A stretch of DNA of 64,000 bases from Massilia sp. 9096. Lineage in GTDB: Bacteria > Pseudomonadota > Gammaproteobacteria > Burkholderiales > Burkholderiaceae_D. Shown in pieces: positions 43,655 to 54,443 of this stretch. Numbering within the stretch: the first letter of the stretch is position 1; every line of letters begins with the position of its first letter. The notes under the pieces are model-generated. The model did not search any database. It was not told the origin of the DNA and saw only the letters and a list, made by a program, of their open reading frames with translations. The position numbers and the translations under genes are program-made. Location: contig NZ_JQNN01000001.1 of NCBI RefSeq assembly GCF_000745265.1, forward strand, positions 5,270,001-5,334,000. Direction: 5' to 3'.

Positions 43655-44054
43655 GGTGTTCTCCTACCAGGATCGAAGCATCGCCCTGCCGCCGACTACG
43701 GCTCAAGGCTGGGTGATCGCCTCGGCTTCATCCTAAACCCGTCCGCATGAATCTGCAATTTCACAGGTGCACGTGCAAGCCCAGCCGTGCGCGGCCATGC
43801 ATGGCGCATGATGTTAGTGAGTACTTGCACGCGGCTAAGACGCCGCTTCGCCTGTGCCTCCGAAGCGACCAACCTCCAGTAAAAAGTTGAGATTAAGCAA
43901 GGGTAAAACCCATGTGTGCAGATGAGGTAGCACATGCAGTCTAGGGGCTAAGTACCTAATTTTGCTCAACATTTTCACTTTAACGGTTTTTAAGGAAGTG
44001 CGCTAAGTCATTGGTTTCATTAGCAATTTGCCTGTTTTCCAATCGTGAATTCGC
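43655..44054. other. Intergenic region upstream of the dcw cluster
   Basis: About 400 bases without a supportable gene. A short minus-strand frame near 43696-43935 has no recognisable product or ribosome-binding site. The last 150 bases turn A+T-rich and lead into the mraZ promoter. Confidence 0.6.
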
Positions 44055-44083
44055 TTGACCACAGACAACGCTTCACTTAAAGT
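44055..44083 (+). promoter_or_regulatory. Candidate mraZ/dcw promoter
   Basis: TTGACC (44055-44060), 17 bases, TAAAGT (44078-44083). The -10 overlaps the first MraZ box, so MraZ binding would block it. Confidence 0.65.
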
Positions 44084-44121
44084 GGGAAACGGTGGCAAAA
44101 AGTGCAGTTTTGTGGGAGACC
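44082..44121 (+). promoter_or_regulatory. MraZ operator: four 10-base direct repeats
   Basis: GTGGGAAACG, GTGGCAAAAA, GTGCAGTTTT and GTGGGAGACC follow each other with exact 10-base spacing. MraZ proteins are known to bind repeated GTGGG-type boxes with this spacing upstream of their own gene. The two outer boxes match GTGGG exactly and the inner two are degenerate. Confidence 0.85.
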
Positions 44122-44180
44122 GATCCGTTTCCCGGCCTCCAAAAATAACCAGACTGATAACTCTCCAACTAGGTAAATAC

Positions 44181-44609
44181 GTGTTTCAGGGCGCGTCAGC
44201 GATCAATCTCGATGCAAAAGGGCGGATGTCAATACCGGCCAAGCATCGCGACGCCTTGAGTCAGCAGTGTGAAGGCCGTATGACGCTCACGAAACATCCA
44301 CATGGTTGCCTGTTGTTCTTTCCGCGCCCGGTGTGGGAACAGCACCGCGAGCAGATCGCGTCCTGGCCGATGTCGGCGCGCGCCTGGCAGCGCATTTTCC
44401 TGGGTAACGCGTGCGATGTCGAGATGGACAGTGCAGGCCGGGTGCTGATTTCGCCCGAGCTGCGCAGCGCAGTAGGACTGGAGAAAGAGGTCATGATGCT
44501 CGGGATGGGCACCCATTTCGAGATCTGGGACGCCGCCAAACTTGCAGCCGACGAGGCCCAGGCCGTCGCCGGCGGCATGCCCGACGCCCTTTCCAATTTC
44601 TCCTTCTAA
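44181..44609 (+). CDS. mraZ: Transcriptional regulator MraZ
   Basis: A 142-residue DNA-binding protein that represses its own operon. It contains two tandem SpoVT/AbrB-like half-domains, marked by [16 protein letters not shown] and [14 protein letters not shown]. The start is GTG 44181 (VFQGASAI), seven bases after aggt; the frame is open upstream to a TTG at 44055, but that triplet is the -35 box. It is the first gene of the dcw cluster, with rsmH eight bases downstream. Confidence 0.96.
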   Translation: MFQGASAINLDAKGRMSIPAKHRDALSQQCEGRMTLTKHPHGCLLFFPRPVWEQHREQIASWPMSARAWQRIFLGNACDVEMDSAGRVLISPELRSAVGLEKEVMMLGMGTHFEIWDAAKLAADEAQAVAGGMPDALSNFSF

Positions 44610-44617
44610 GGCACCCA

Positions 44618-45574
44618 ATGAACCAGAGTCCGGTGCCTGATTTGCAGCATCGCACGGTGCTGCTCGATGAAGCGGTCGATGCGCTTGCCCTCGAAGGCGC
44701 GCGCGCGGCCGGTACGTATGTCGATGGTACGTTCGGCCGCGGCGGCCACAGCCGGCTGATCCTGTCGAAGCTGGCGCCGCAAGGCCGCCTGATCGCATTC
44801 GACAAGGATCCGCAGGCGATCGCCACGGCGGAACAGATTGGCGATCCGCGTTTCGCGATCGTGCACGACAGCTTCGCGACGATGCGCGAAGCGCTGGCGG
44901 CCCGCGGGATCGCCCAGGTCGACGGCATCCTGCTCGACCTGGGCATCTCCTCGCCCCAGGTGGACGATGCGAGCCGCGGTTTCAGTTTCCGCAACGATGG
45001 TCCCCTGGACATGCGGATGGATACGACACGGGGCATCTCGGCGGCCGAGTGGCTGGCCACGGTGCCGGAACTACAACTGGAAAAGGTGATTCGCGATTAT
45101 GGGGAAGAACGGTTTGCTTTTCAGATTGCAAAGGCGATTGCTGCTCGCCGGTCAATCGAGCCAATTTCAAGCACACGACAGCTTGCCGCAATCGTGGCAA
45201 ACGCGGTCAAAACCCGGGAGAAAGGCAAGGATCCGGCAACTCGCACCTTTCAGGCTATCCGGATTTTCATCAATAAAGAGCTTGAGGACCTTGAAGCAGG
45301 TTTGAGTGCTGCCTACGAACTGCTCGCGCCCGGCGCGCGCATGTCGATCATCAGCTTCCACTCGCTGGAAGACCGCATGGTCAAGCAGTTCCTGGCATCC
45401 AAGGCCAAGGTCGAGCAGCCGGATCGCCGGCTGCCGATCCGCGCCGTCGATTTGCCCCAGCCTTTGATGAAGCTGATCAGCAAGACCAAGCCCTCCGACT
45501 TCGAAGTCGAGGCCAACGCGCGCGCGCGTTCGGCAGTGCTGCGCGTGGCCGAACGCCTGGAGACCACCCGATGA
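44618..45574 (+). CDS. rsmH: 16S rRNA (cytosine1402-N4)-methyltransferase
   Basis: A 318-residue SAM-dependent methyltransferase acting on C1402 of 16S rRNA. The SAM site is [12 protein letters not shown], with [31 protein letters not shown] further on, and the C-terminal [15 protein letters not shown] motif is typical. Start ATG 44618 lies eight bases after the mraZ stop. The gene ends overlapping ftsL by four bases. The stretch around 45080-45300 is visibly more A+T-rich than the rest of the gene. Confidence 0.97.
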   Translation: MNQSPVPDLQHRTVLLDEAVDALALEGARAAGTYVDGTFGRGGHSRLILSKLAPQGRLIAFDKDPQAIATAEQIGDPRFAIVHDSFATMREALAARGIAQVDGILLDLGISSPQVDDASRGFSFRNDGPLDMRMDTTRGISAAEWLATVPELQLEKVIRDYGEERFAFQIAKAIAARRSIEPISSTRQLAAIVANAVKTREKGKDPATRTFQAIRIFINKELEDLEAGLSAAYELLAPGARMSIISFHSLEDRMVKQFLASKAKVEQPDRRLPIRAVDLPQPLMKLISKTKPSDFEVEANARARSAVLRVAERLETTR

Positions 45575-45843
45575 CCGGCAAGCTCAACGCCGTGCTGACC
45601 GTGCTGCTGGTGGGCTGCGCGCTGTCGGTCGTGAACGCGCGCTACCAGCGCAACCGCCTCGTCAACGACCTGGAAAAGCTGGCGACCCAGCAGCGCCAGC
45701 TCGAAATCGACTGGTCCCAGCTCCAGCTCGACCAGTCCACCTACGGCAAGAACGAGCGCATCGAACAGATCGCGCGCACCCAGCTGAACATGACGCCGCT
45801 CAGCCCGGCGCGTACCCAATATCTGACGGAAGGCGGCAAATGA
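45571..45843 (+). CDS. ftsL: Cell division protein FtsL
   Basis: A 90-residue bitopic protein of the FtsQLB divisome subcomplex. It has a short cytoplasmic N-terminus, a membrane span (about residues 4-22, [19 protein letters not shown]), then a periplasmic coiled coil ([23 protein letters not shown]). It overlaps rsmH and ftsI by four bases on each side (ATGA), so translation is coupled. Confidence 0.95.
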   Translation: MTGKLNAVLTVLLVGCALSVVNARYQRNRLVNDLEKLATQQRQLEIDWSQLQLDQSTYGKNERIEQIARTQLNMTPLSPARTQYLTEGGK

Positions 45844-47609
45844 AGGTCGGCACCAACGGTTCCCGCGTCGCCGCCGCTAAAGGCGTCGCGTTCTCCAAGA
45901 GCCCCGTGCTGGCGGTGCGCCTGCCGGACTGGCGCTCGCGCGTCGTGCTGTTCGGCCTGTTCTCCGCGTTCGCGGCGCTGGCCGGACGCGCGCTCTGGCT
46001 GCAGGGCGTGTCCGACCAGTTCCTGCAGAAGCAGGGCGCGAGCCGCTACGAGCGCACGCTCGAGCTGCCGGCCACGCGCGGCAAGATCCTCGACCGCAAC
46101 GGCCTGGTGCTGGCGTCCTCGCTGCCGGTCAAGGCGGTGTGGGCGATTCCGGAAGACGTGAAACAGTCGCCGCCCGAGAAGCTGGCCGAACTGGCGCGCC
46201 TGCTCGAGATGCCGCAGGCCGATCTGATGAAGAAGCTCGACTCCGACCGCACCTTCGTCTACCTGAAACGCCAGGTCGAGATGGACGTCATCGCCAAGAT
46301 CGAGAAGCTCGGCATCGACGGCCTCGACACCCGCAAGGAATACAAGCGCTACTACCCGCAGGGCGATGTGATGGCGCACATGGTCGGCTTCACCAACGTC
46401 GAGGACATCGGCCAGGAAGGCATCGAGCTGGCGCAGCAGAAGAACCTGGTCGGCCAGACCGGCAGCCGGCGCGTGATCAAGGACCGCCTGGGCCGCATCG
46501 TCGAGGACGTCGGCATGTCGCGCGAGCCGCACGACGGCAAGGACATCACGCTGTCGGTCGACAGCAAGCTGCAGTACATCGCCTACCAGAGCATCAAGGA
46601 CGCGGTCGCGAAGTTCAACGCCAAGGCCGGCGCGGCCGTGGTGCTGGACGTGCACACCGGCGAGGTGCTGGCGCTGGCCAACTGGCCGACCTACAACCCG
46701 AACGACCGCTCGCACCTGACCGGCGAGCAGCTGCGCAACCGCGTCATCACCGACACCTTCGAGCCGGGTTCGACCCTCAAGCCGTTCACCGTCTCGCTGG
46801 CGATGGACAAGGGCCTGGTCAAGCCGAGCACGATGATCGACACCGGCAACGGCGTGATCATGATCGGCGGCCACGTGGTGCACGACACCAGCGCGCACGG
46901 CGTGATCAACGTCAGCGAAGTCATCCAGCACTCCTCGAACATCGGCACCAGCAAGATCGCGCAGATGCTGACCCCGCAGGAGATGTGGGAGATGTTTACC
47001 AAGGTCGGCTTCGGCCAGGCCCCGCGCTTCGGCTTCCCGGGCGCCGCTGCCGGCCGCGTGCGTCCGTATAAAGCTTGGAGCCAGATCGGCCAGGCCAACA
47101 TGTCGTTCGGCCAGGGCATCTCGATGTCGCTGCTGCAGCTGGCGCGCGGCTGGCTGATCTTCGCGCGCAACGGCGATATCATCCCGCTGTCGTTCCAGAA
47201 GGTGACCGAGAAGCCGGTCGGCCAGCAGATCATCTCGCCCAAGACCGCCGCGCAGATGCGCACCATGGTCGAATCGGTGGTCAGCCCGGAGGGTACCGCG
47301 CCGCAGGCGCAGATCGCCGGCTACCGCGTGGGCGGCAAGACCGGCACCGCGCAGAAGGTGATCGACGGCCGCTATTCGCAGAGCCACTACATCGGCTCCT
47401 TCGCCGGCATCGTGCCGATGTCCAATCCGCGCTTCGTGATCGCGGTGATGATCGACGATCCGGTCGGCGCCGGCCACTGGGGCGGCACGGTCGCGGCGCC
47501 GACCTTCGCGACACTGGCGGCAAACGCCTTGCGGGCCGAGAACATACCGCCCGATTCGTCGGTCACCGACATCATCATCCCCGAGCATCCGGTCGAGGAG
47601 AGTAATTGA
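45840..47609 (+). CDS. ftsI: Peptidoglycan transpeptidase FtsI (PBP3)
   Basis: A 589-residue septal class B penicillin-binding protein. One N-terminal span (about residues 35-55) is followed by the PBP dimer domain (about 70-230) and the transpeptidase domain. Active-site motifs are SxxK as STLK (in EPGSTLKPFTV), SxN as SSN (SSNIGTSK) and KTGT (GGKTGTAQ). It works with FtsW, encoded at 53226, for septal peptidoglycan synthesis. The stop overlaps the murE start (TGATG). Confidence 0.98.
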   Translation: MKVGTNGSRVAAAKGVAFSKSPVLAVRLPDWRSRVVLFGLFSAFAALAGRALWLQGVSDQFLQKQGASRYERTLELPATRGKILDRNGLVLASSLPVKAVWAIPEDVKQSPPEKLAELARLLEMPQADLMKKLDSDRTFVYLKRQVEMDVIAKIEKLGIDGLDTRKEYKRYYPQGDVMAHMVGFTNVEDIGQEGIELAQQKNLVGQTGSRRVIKDRLGRIVEDVGMSREPHDGKDITLSVDSKLQYIAYQSIKDAVAKFNAKAGAAVVLDVHTGEVLALANWPTYNPNDRSHLTGEQLRNRVITDTFEPGSTLKPFTVSLAMDKGLVKPSTMIDTGNGVIMIGGHVVHDTSAHGVINVSEVIQHSSNIGTSKIAQMLTPQEMWEMFTKVGFGQAPRFGFPGAAAGRVRPYKAWSQIGQANMSFGQGISMSLLQLARGWLIFARNGDIIPLSFQKVTEKPVGQQIISPKTAAQMRTMVESVVSPEGTAPQAQIAGYRVGGKTGTAQKVIDGRYSQSHYIGSFAGIVPMSNPRFVIAVMIDDPVGAGHWGGTVAAPTFATLAANALRAENIPPDSSVTDIIIPEHPVEESN

Positions 47610-49168
47610 TGACCGAGACCAGGGACATCTTCCAGTGGATCGAGGCCGCCGCACCGGGCGGCGCTTTTGCATCTTCGCCTGCATCTCGACTGGCCTCCGA
47701 CTCGCGCCGCGTGGGCCGTGGCGACGTGTTCTTCGCCTATCCGGGCGAGGCGGCCGACGGACGCAAGTTCATCCAGTCCGCCATCGACAGGGGCGCGGCC
47801 GCGGTCGTGTACGATCCGCGCGATTTCGCCTGGCCGGAAGCGCTGGACCTGCCGCATCTGGCCGTGCCCGAGCTGAAGAAGAACGCCGGCCCGATCGCGC
47901 ACGCCTTTTACGGCATGCCGGATGCGGACATGTTCACCGTCGGCGTGACCGGCACCAACGGCAAGACCTCGATCGCGCTGTGGACCGCGCAGGCGCTGGC
48001 TTCGATCGGCGACGCGCCGAGCGCCATCATCGGCACGCTCGGCGTCGGGCTGGTGCGTGGACACGCCGAGCCGGAATTCGACGTCACCGGCTACACCACG
48101 CCCGACGCGGTGCTGCTGGCCGGGGAGCTGGCCGGGCTGCGCGACGCGGGTGCGCGCGCGCTGGCGATCGAAGTCTCGTCGATCGGGCTGGTCGAGGCGC
48201 GCACCGCCGGCATGCATTTCGACGTCGCCGTGTTTTCCAACCTGACGCGCGACCACCTCGACTACCACGGCGACATGGCCAGCTACGAAGCCGCCAAGCG
48301 CCAGCTGTTCGACTGGCCGGGCTTGAAGCATGCCGTGGTCAACCTCGACGACGAGGCCGGCCAGCGCATCGTCGCGCACCTGCGCGCAGCACGCGCGGAC
48401 GTGCGCGTGACCGGGTACACCCTGCGTCCGCAAGCCGAGCAGCCGGCCATCGAGGGCGTGGCGATCCTGCGCGCCAGCGGCATGCGCAGCCGCTTGGGCG
48501 GCACCGAATTCCAGCTCGAGACCGAGCAGGGTAGCGCGCAGGCGCGCACCCGCCTGGTCGGCCACTTCAACGTCAGCAATGCGCTGGCGGTGCTGGGCGC
48601 GCTGCTGGCCAAGGGCGTGGTTCTCCCCGCCGCGCTGGACGCCATCGCGACCTTGAGCCCGGCCCCGGGCCGCATGCAGCAGGTCGGCGGCCAGGACGCG
48701 CCGATGGTCGTGATCGACTACGCCCACACCCCGGACGCGCTGGAAAAGACCCTGGCCGCGCTGCGCCAGGTGGCCCAGGACCGAGGCGGCGAACTGTGGT
48801 GCGTGTTCGGCTGCGGCGGCGACCGCGACCCGGGCAAGCGCCCGCAGATGGGCCGCATCGCGCAAATGGCCGGGCACGTGCTGGTCACCAGCGACAACCC
48901 GCGCAGCGAAGAGCCGCGCGCGATCATCGACCAGATCGTGGCCGGCATGGATGCCCGGCATCCGGCGTCCACGACCCAGGCCATCGAAGACCGCGCCGCC
49001 GCGATCCTGTCGGCGGTCAAGCATGCCGCCAAGCCGGACGTGATCCTGCTGGCGGGGAAGGGGCATGAGCCCTACCAGGAAATCAAAGGCCGGAAGATTC
49101 CCTTTTCCGACGCCGACCATGCCGCGCTGGCCTTGAGCGCGCGGCTCACGATGATGAGGACTGCTTAA
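47609..49168 (+). CDS. murE: UDP-MurNAc-tripeptide synthetase MurE
   Basis: A 519-residue Mur ligase that adds meso-diaminopimelate to UDP-MurNAc-L-Ala-D-Glu. The ATP site is GVTGTNGKTS, and DYAHTPDAL precedes the C-terminal domain. The DNPR motif (TSDNPRSEEPR) marks meso-DAP specificity, as expected in Gram-negatives. ATG 47609 overlaps the ftsI stop; a TTG one codon earlier is in frame, but the GGAG spacing favours the ATG. Confidence 0.97.
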   Translation: MTETRDIFQWIEAAAPGGAFASSPASRLASDSRRVGRGDVFFAYPGEAADGRKFIQSAIDRGAAAVVYDPRDFAWPEALDLPHLAVPELKKNAGPIAHAFYGMPDADMFTVGVTGTNGKTSIALWTAQALASIGDAPSAIIGTLGVGLVRGHAEPEFDVTGYTTPDAVLLAGELAGLRDAGARALAIEVSSIGLVEARTAGMHFDVAVFSNLTRDHLDYHGDMASYEAAKRQLFDWPGLKHAVVNLDDEAGQRIVAHLRAARADVRVTGYTLRPQAEQPAIEGVAILRASGMRSRLGGTEFQLETEQGSAQARTRLVGHFNVSNALAVLGALLAKGVVLPAALDAIATLSPAPGRMQQVGGQDAPMVVIDYAHTPDALEKTLAALRQVAQDRGGELWCVFGCGGDRDPGKRPQMGRIAQMAGHVLVTSDNPRSEEPRAIIDQIVAGMDARHPASTTQAIEDRAAAILSAVKHAAKPDVILLAGKGHEPYQEIKGRKIPFSDADHAALALSARLTMMRTA

Positions 49169-50541
49169 TGATCCGCGGCTCGCTTTCCCATTTGCTCGCG
49201 TCGATCGACGGCGCACACATCACGCGCGACGCGTATTTCCAGGGCGTCTCGACCGACACCCGCCAGGTGGTGCCGGGCGCGCTGTTCGTCGCCCTGCGCG
49301 GCGACAGCTTCGACGCCCACGACTTTCTCGACCAGCTGGTCGGCAATCCGGTCGCGGCCGTCGTGGTCGAACGCCTGCCCGAAAATTATCCGCTGCCGGC
49401 CCTGGTCGTGCCGGACACGCTGGCGGCGCTGGGGCGCATCGGCCATTTCTGGCGCAGCAAATTCGACATCCCCGTGATCGGCGTCACCGGCAGCAACGGC
49501 AAGACCACGGTCAAGGAGATGATCTCCGCCATCCTGGCGGCAGCGTTCGGCGAGGAGGCGCGCCTGGCCACCCAGGGCAACCTGAACAACGAGATCGGCG
49601 TGCCGCTGACCGTCACCCGCCTCACCGCCGAGCACAAGGCCGCGGTGGTCGAGCTGGGCATGAACCATCCGGGCGAGATCGCGCGCCTGGCCGCCATCGC
49701 CGCGCCCACCGTCGCCCTGGTCAACAACGCCCAGCGCGAGCACCAGGAATTCATGCACACCGTGGAAGCGGTGGCGCGCGAGAACGGCTCGGTGCTGCAG
49801 GCGCTGCCGGAAAACGGCGTGGCCGTGTTCCCCGGCGACGACGAGTACACCGCGCTGTGGCGTGGGCTGGCCGCCGGCCAGCGCGTGCTCACGTTCGGCC
49901 TGACAAACGATTGCGACGTGCGCGCGACGTACACCGGCAATGGCTTCGGCAGCACGCTGGCCGTGAGCGCCAACGGCGCGCAGTTCACGATCGAACTGGC
50001 CGCCGCCGGCGAACACAACGTGCGCAACGCGCTGGCGGCTACCGCCTGCGCGCTGGCCGCCGGCATCGGCCAGGACGCCATCGTGCGCGGCCTGGAAGCG
50101 TTCGCGCCGGTCAGCGGCCGCCTGCAGCGCAAGCAGGCCGCCAACGGCGCCACCGTGATCGACGACAGCTACAACGCCAACCCGGATTCGGTGCGCGCCG
50201 CCATCGACGTGCTGGCCGCCTATCCGGCGCCGCGCGTGCTGGTGCTGGGCGACATGGGCGAAGTCGGCACGCAGGGACCGGAGTTTCACCAGGAAATCGG
50301 CGCCTACGCACGACAGCGCGGCATCGAGACCGTGCTGGTCACCGGCGCACTGGCGCGCCACATGGTGGGCAACGGGGCAACACATTACGAGCAGTTCGAC
50401 GAATTATTGGCAGCACTGGACAAGCAACTGGGCAGCAAATCTGACGCAACTGTGTTGGTGAAGGGCTCGCGTTTCATGAAGATGGAGCGCGTGGTCCGCC
50501 ACCTGACCGCAACAACCGACACTGGCAAGGATTCGCACTGA
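49168..50541 (+). CDS. murF: UDP-MurNAc-tripeptide-D-Ala-D-Ala ligase MurF
   Basis: A 457-residue Mur ligase that adds D-Ala-D-Ala to complete the UDP-MurNAc-pentapeptide. The ATP loop is [14 protein letters not shown], followed by [11 protein letters not shown] and [14 protein letters not shown], the MurF-specific segment. The start overlaps the murE stop by one base (TAATG). It uses the dipeptide made by Ddl, encoded at 56907. Confidence 0.97.
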   Translation: MIRGSLSHLLASIDGAHITRDAYFQGVSTDTRQVVPGALFVALRGDSFDAHDFLDQLVGNPVAAVVVERLPENYPLPALVVPDTLAALGRIGHFWRSKFDIPVIGVTGSNGKTTVKEMISAILAAAFGEEARLATQGNLNNEIGVPLTVTRLTAEHKAAVVELGMNHPGEIARLAAIAAPTVALVNNAQREHQEFMHTVEAVARENGSVLQALPENGVAVFPGDDEYTALWRGLAAGQRVLTFGLTNDCDVRATYTGNGFGSTLAVSANGAQFTIELAAAGEHNVRNALAATACALAAGIGQDAIVRGLEAFAPVSGRLQRKQAANGATVIDDSYNANPDSVRAAIDVLAAYPAPRVLVLGDMGEVGTQGPEFHQEIGAYARQRGIETVLVTGALARHMVGNGATHYEQFDELLAALDKQLGSKSDATVLVKGSRFMKMERVVRHLTATTDTGKDSH

Positions 50542-50542
50542 T

Positions 50543-51712
50543 ATGCTGCTTTGGCTCGCACAATATTTTCAGGACTACATCGGTCCGCTGCGCGTTTTTA
50601 ACTACATCACCTTCCGGGCGGTGTTCGCGACCATCACCGCGATCACCATGGGCATGGTGTGCGGTCCGGCCGTGATCCGCAAGCTGACCGAGATGAAGGT
50701 CGGCCAGGCCGTCCGTACCTACGGCCCGCAGACCCACCTGTCCAAGCACGGCACCCCGACCATGGGCGGCGTGCTGGTGCTGATCGCGATCGGCGTGTCG
50801 ACGCTGCTGTGGTGCGATCTGTCGAACCGCCTGATCTGGCCGGTGCTGGTGGTCACGCTCGGCTTCGGCGCCATCGGCTGGGTCGACGACTACCGCAAGG
50901 TGGTCTACAAGGACCCGGAAGGCATGCGTTCGGGCGAAAAATACTTCTGGATGTCGCTGATCGGCATCACCTCCTCGCTGTACCTGGCGTTCTCGGTCTC
51001 GGCCAAGACGCCGTGGGAAGTGTGGCAGCTGTTCTTCGCCTGGGTGCAGTCGGGCTTTTCGATGGAGCTGCCGCCCAAGGCCGACCTGATCGTCCCGTTC
51101 TTCAAGACCGTCAGCTATCCGCTCGGCGTGTGGGGCTTCATCGCGCTGACCTATTGCGTGATCGTGGGCGCGTCGAACGCGGTCAACTTCACCGACGGCC
51201 TGGACGGCCTGGCGATCATGCCGACCGTGATGGTGGGCGGGGCGCTGGGCCTGTTCGCTTATCTCACCGGTAACGCGACCTATTCGAAATACCTGTTCAT
51301 CCCGCACATCCCGGGCGCCGGCGAACTGCTGATCTTCTGCGGTGCGCTCGCGGGGGCCGGCCTGGCCTTCCTGTGGTACAACGCGCATCCGGCGCAGATG
51401 TTCATGGGCGACGTCGGCGCGCTGGCGCTGGGCGGCGCGCTCGGCACCATCGCCGTCATCGTGCGCCAGGAGATCGTGCTGTTCATCATGGGCGGCGTGT
51501 TCGTCGCCGAGACGCTGTCGGTGATCATCCAGGTCGGCTGGTTCAAGTACACCAAGAAGCGCTACGGCCAGGGCCGCCGCGTCTTCCTGATGGCGCCGCT
51601 GCACCACCATTTCGAACAGAAGGGCTGGAAAGAAACCAAGGTCGTGGTCCGCTTCTGGATCGTGACCATGATCCTGGTCCTGGTCGGCTTCTCGACCCTC
51701 AAACTGCGCTGA
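50543..51712 (+). CDS. mraY: Phospho-MurNAc-pentapeptide translocase MraY
   Basis: A 389-residue, ten-span enzyme that transfers phospho-MurNAc-pentapeptide to undecaprenyl phosphate, giving lipid I. Catalytic and Mg2+-binding segments are visible as GWVDDYRK (two adjacent Asp), [10 protein letters not shown] and [12 protein letters not shown], plus the HHHFE motif ([11 protein letters not shown]). GTPTMGG near residue 72 is also conserved. It starts one base after the murF stop codon. Confidence 0.98.
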   Translation: MLLWLAQYFQDYIGPLRVFNYITFRAVFATITAITMGMVCGPAVIRKLTEMKVGQAVRTYGPQTHLSKHGTPTMGGVLVLIAIGVSTLLWCDLSNRLIWPVLVVTLGFGAIGWVDDYRKVVYKDPEGMRSGEKYFWMSLIGITSSLYLAFSVSAKTPWEVWQLFFAWVQSGFSMELPPKADLIVPFFKTVSYPLGVWGFIALTYCVIVGASNAVNFTDGLDGLAIMPTVMVGGALGLFAYLTGNATYSKYLFIPHIPGAGELLIFCGALAGAGLAFLWYNAHPAQMFMGDVGALALGGALGTIAVIVRQEIVLFIMGGVFVAETLSVIIQVGWFKYTKKRYGQGRRVFLMAPLHHHFEQKGWKETKVVVRFWIVTMILVLVGFSTLKLR

Positions 51713-51717
51713 CGACG

Positions 51718-53226
51718 ATGAGCTACGAAGGCAAAACCGCACTGGTGCTCGGGCTCGGCGAATCGGGCCTGGCGATGGCGCAATGGCTCGCCCGCGCCGG
51801 CGCGCGCGTGCGGGTCGCGGATACGCGCGAGACGCCCGCGCGCCTGGACGCGCTGCGCGCGGCCGTGCCGGATGCGGATTTCGTCGGCGGTCCATTCACG
51901 GCCGCGCTGATCGATGGCGTCGATTTCGTCGCCGTTAGCCCGGGCCTGGCGCCGAACCGCGAGCTGGCCGAGATCTCGCCTGCCGCGGCCGAGCGCAATA
52001 TCCGCGTGTGGGGCGAGATCGAGCTGTTTGCCCAGGCGCTCGCGGCGCTGAAGGTAAGCCGGGACTACAGCCCGAAGGTCATCGCCATCACCGGCACCAA
52101 CGGCAAGACCACGGTGACCAGCCTGACCGGCCTGCTGTGCCGCCGCGCCGGTTTCACGACGCGCGTGGCCGGCAACATCAGCCCGGCGGCGCTGGACGTG
52201 CTGCGCGAAGCGCTCGACAGCGATGAGCTGCCCCAGGTCTGGGTGCTCGAGCTGTCCAGCTTCCAGCTGCACACCACCTTCAGCCTGAACGCCGATGCCG
52301 CGACCGTCCTGAACATCACCCAGGACCACCTCGACTGGCACGGCAGCATGGCCGCCTACGCCGCGGACAAGGCGCGCATCTTCGGGGCCGACACGGTGCG
52401 CATCCTCAATCGCGACGACGCGACCGTGATGGGCATGGGCTCGCCGACCGCGCAGATGAATACATTCGGCACCGGCGAACCCGATGCGCCGGACAGCTTC
52501 GGCCTGGTCAGCGAACGCGGCGTGCTGTGGCTGGCCAATGCCAATCCGGCCGAAGAACCCGAGAAAAAACGCCGCCGTGGCTCATCCTCGGGTGAGACGC
52601 CCGAACCGGTCGAGCTCACCATCAACCGCCTGATGCCGGCCGACGCGCTGCACATCCGCGGCCTGCACAACGCCTCGAACGCATTGGCCGCGCTGGCCCT
52701 GTGCCGCGCCGCCGGCCTGCCGCTGGCGCCGCTGCTGCACGGCCTGCGCGAATACAAGGGCGAGCCGCACCGCGTCGAGCTGGTCACCAGCATCGACGGC
52801 GTCGAGTACTACGACGATTCGAAGGGCACCAACGTCGGCGCCACCGTCGCCGCGCTGGAAGGCCTGGGCAAGTCCTTCGGCGAGGCCGACCGCCAGATCC
52901 TCCTGATCGCCGGTGGCGACGGCAAGGGCCAGGACTTCAGCCCGCTCGCGGGCCCATGCGCGCGTTACGTGCGCGCGGCCCTGCTGATCGGACACGACGC
53001 CGCACAAGTGCGCGCCGCGATCGAGCCGACCGGCGTGCCGTGCTTCGACCTGGACGACCTGCCGCAGGCGGTGCGCCGCGCCGCCGGCCTGGCGCGCTCG
53101 GGCGACGTCGTATTGTTGTCGCCGGCCTGCGCCAGCCTCGACATGTTCACCAATTACGCGCACCGCGCACAGGTCTTCGTCGACGCCGTGCGCGACATCG
53201 CCCTGGAAAAAGGGCAGGACATCTGA
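51718..53226 (+). CDS. murD: UDP-MurNAc-L-Ala D-Glu ligase MurD
   Basis: A 502-residue Mur ligase that adds D-glutamate to UDP-MurNAc-L-Ala. The N-terminal nucleotide fold has [11 protein letters not shown], the ATP loop is [12 protein letters not shown], and [10 protein letters not shown] and [13 protein letters not shown] are the substrate and phosphate-binding parts. A low-complexity charged insertion ([19 protein letters not shown], about residues 280-300) lengthens it beyond the usual 450 residues. The start ATG 51718 is five bases after mraY. Confidence 0.97.
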   Translation: MSYEGKTALVLGLGESGLAMAQWLARAGARVRVADTRETPARLDALRAAVPDADFVGGPFTAALIDGVDFVAVSPGLAPNRELAEISPAAAERNIRVWGEIELFAQALAALKVSRDYSPKVIAITGTNGKTTVTSLTGLLCRRAGFTTRVAGNISPAALDVLREALDSDELPQVWVLELSSFQLHTTFSLNADAATVLNITQDHLDWHGSMAAYAADKARIFGADTVRILNRDDATVMGMGSPTAQMNTFGTGEPDAPDSFGLVSERGVLWLANANPAEEPEKKRRRGSSSGETPEPVELTINRLMPADALHIRGLHNASNALAALALCRAAGLPLAPLLHGLREYKGEPHRVELVTSIDGVEYYDDSKGTNVGATVAALEGLGKSFGEADRQILLIAGGDGKGQDFSPLAGPCARYVRAALLIGHDAAQVRAAIEPTGVPCFDLDDLPQAVRRAAGLARSGDVVLLSPACASLDMFTNYAHRAQVFVDAVRDIALEKGQDI

Positions 53227-54443
53227 TGGGCTTCCAGATTCCGTTCAAGTTCAGCGGTTCGTCCAGCGATGCGACCATCGCGACCCGCGCACGCCCGTCG
53301 CGCATGATGGAATACGACCAGCCGCTGGTGTGGGTCGTGATCCTGATGATGCTGTTCGGGATGGTGATGGTGTACTCGGCCTCGATCGCGCTGCCGGATT
53401 CGCCCAAGTACGCCAGCCTGGGCGGCAAGAACAGCTACTTCCTGATGCGCCAGGCGGCCTTCATCGTGGTCTCGGTGCTGGCCGGCGCCTTCGTGTTCCG
53501 CTTTCCGGTGGCGACCTGGCAGCGCCTCGCGCCGATCCTGTTCATCGGCACGCTGTTCCTGCTGGCCCTGGTGCTGGTGCCCGGCGTGGGCCACTCGGTC
53601 AACGGCGCGCGGCGCTGGATCCCCTTGAAGATCATGCAGCTGCAGCCGTCCGAGATCATGAAGGTGGTGGCGGTGCTGTACGCGGCCGACTTCACCGTGC
53701 GCAAGCAGCAGTACATGCACAAGCTGACCAAGGGCTTCATGCCGATGGCCTTCGCGATGGGTCTGGTCGGCGGTTTCCTGATGCTGGAACCCGACCTGGG
53801 CGCGTTCGGCGTGGTGGTCTGCATCTCGATGGGCATCCTGTTCCTGGGCGGCTTCAACATGATCTGGTTCGGCGGCATCGGCGCGGTGCTGGTGCTGGTG
53901 TTCTCGACGATCATCGCGCTGTCGCCGTTCCGCCGTGCGCGCATGTTCGCCTACATGAACCCGTGGGAAGAGGGCAATGCGCTCGACAAGGCCTACCAGC
54001 TGACCCACTCGCTGATCGCCTTCGGACGCGGCGAGATCTTCGGCGTCGGCCTGGGCGGCAGCGTCGAGAAGCTGCACTACCTGCCGGAAGCGCACACCGA
54101 CTTCATCATGGCCGTGATCGGCGAGGAACTCGGGCTGGTCGGCGTGGTGGTGGTGATCGGCCTGTTCTACTGGCTGGTCAAGCGCGCCTTCGACATCGGC
54201 CGCCAGGCGATCGCGCTGGAACAGCACTTCGCCGGCCTGGCCGCGAAGGGCGTCGGCATCTGGCTCGGCGTGCAGGTCTTCATCAACATGGGCGTGAACC
54301 TCGGCCTGCTGCCGACCAAGGGCCTGACGCTGCCGCTGATGAGCTACGGCGGCTCGGGCATCCTGTTCAACTGCGTGGGTCTCGCGATCCTGCTGCGCAT
54401 CGATTACGAAAACCGGGTGCGCATGCGCGGAGGCCGCCAATGA
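53226..54443 (+). CDS. ftsW: Septal peptidoglycan glycosyltransferase FtsW
   Basis: A 405-residue SEDS-family polymerase with about ten spans that builds septal glycan strands with FtsI. It has a cytoplasmic N-terminal extension of about 35 residues, GARRWI and LQPSEIMK in the conserved loop, [14 protein letters not shown] and the C-terminal motif [10 protein letters not shown]. The ATG overlaps the murD stop (TGATG), and the end overlaps murG by four bases. Confidence 0.97.
   Translation: MGFQIPFKFSGSSSDATIATRARPSRMMEYDQPLVWVVILMMLFGMVMVYSASIALPDSPKYASLGGKNSYFLMRQAAFIVVSVLAGAFVFRFPVATWQRLAPILFIGTLFLLALVLVPGVGHSVNGARRWIPLKIMQLQPSEIMKVVAVLYAADFTVRKQQYMHKLTKGFMPMAFAMGLVGGFLMLEPDLGAFGVVVCISMGILFLGGFNMIWFGGIGAVLVLVFSTIIALSPFRRARMFAYMNPWEEGNALDKAYQLTHSLIAFGRGEIFGVGLGGSVEKLHYLPEAHTDFIMAVIGEELGLVGVVVVIGLFYWLVKRAFDIGRQAIALEQHFAGLAAKGVGIWLGVQVFINMGVNLGLLPTKGLTLPLMSYGGSGILFNCVGLAILLRIDYENRVRMRGGRQ

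Noticed and set aside
43696..43935. A 79-codon minus-strand frame upstream of mraZ
   Set aside because: No recognisable features or ribosome-binding site, and it sits in a promoter-bearing gap.
44055..44180. A longer mraZ start at TTG 44055
   Set aside because: The triplet is part of the -35 box, and the added residues cover the MraZ operator; GTG 44181 gives the normal protein length.
45741..47684. A 647-codon minus-strand frame over ftsI
   Set aside because: Antisense shadow of a certain gene; its composition reflects complementary codons.
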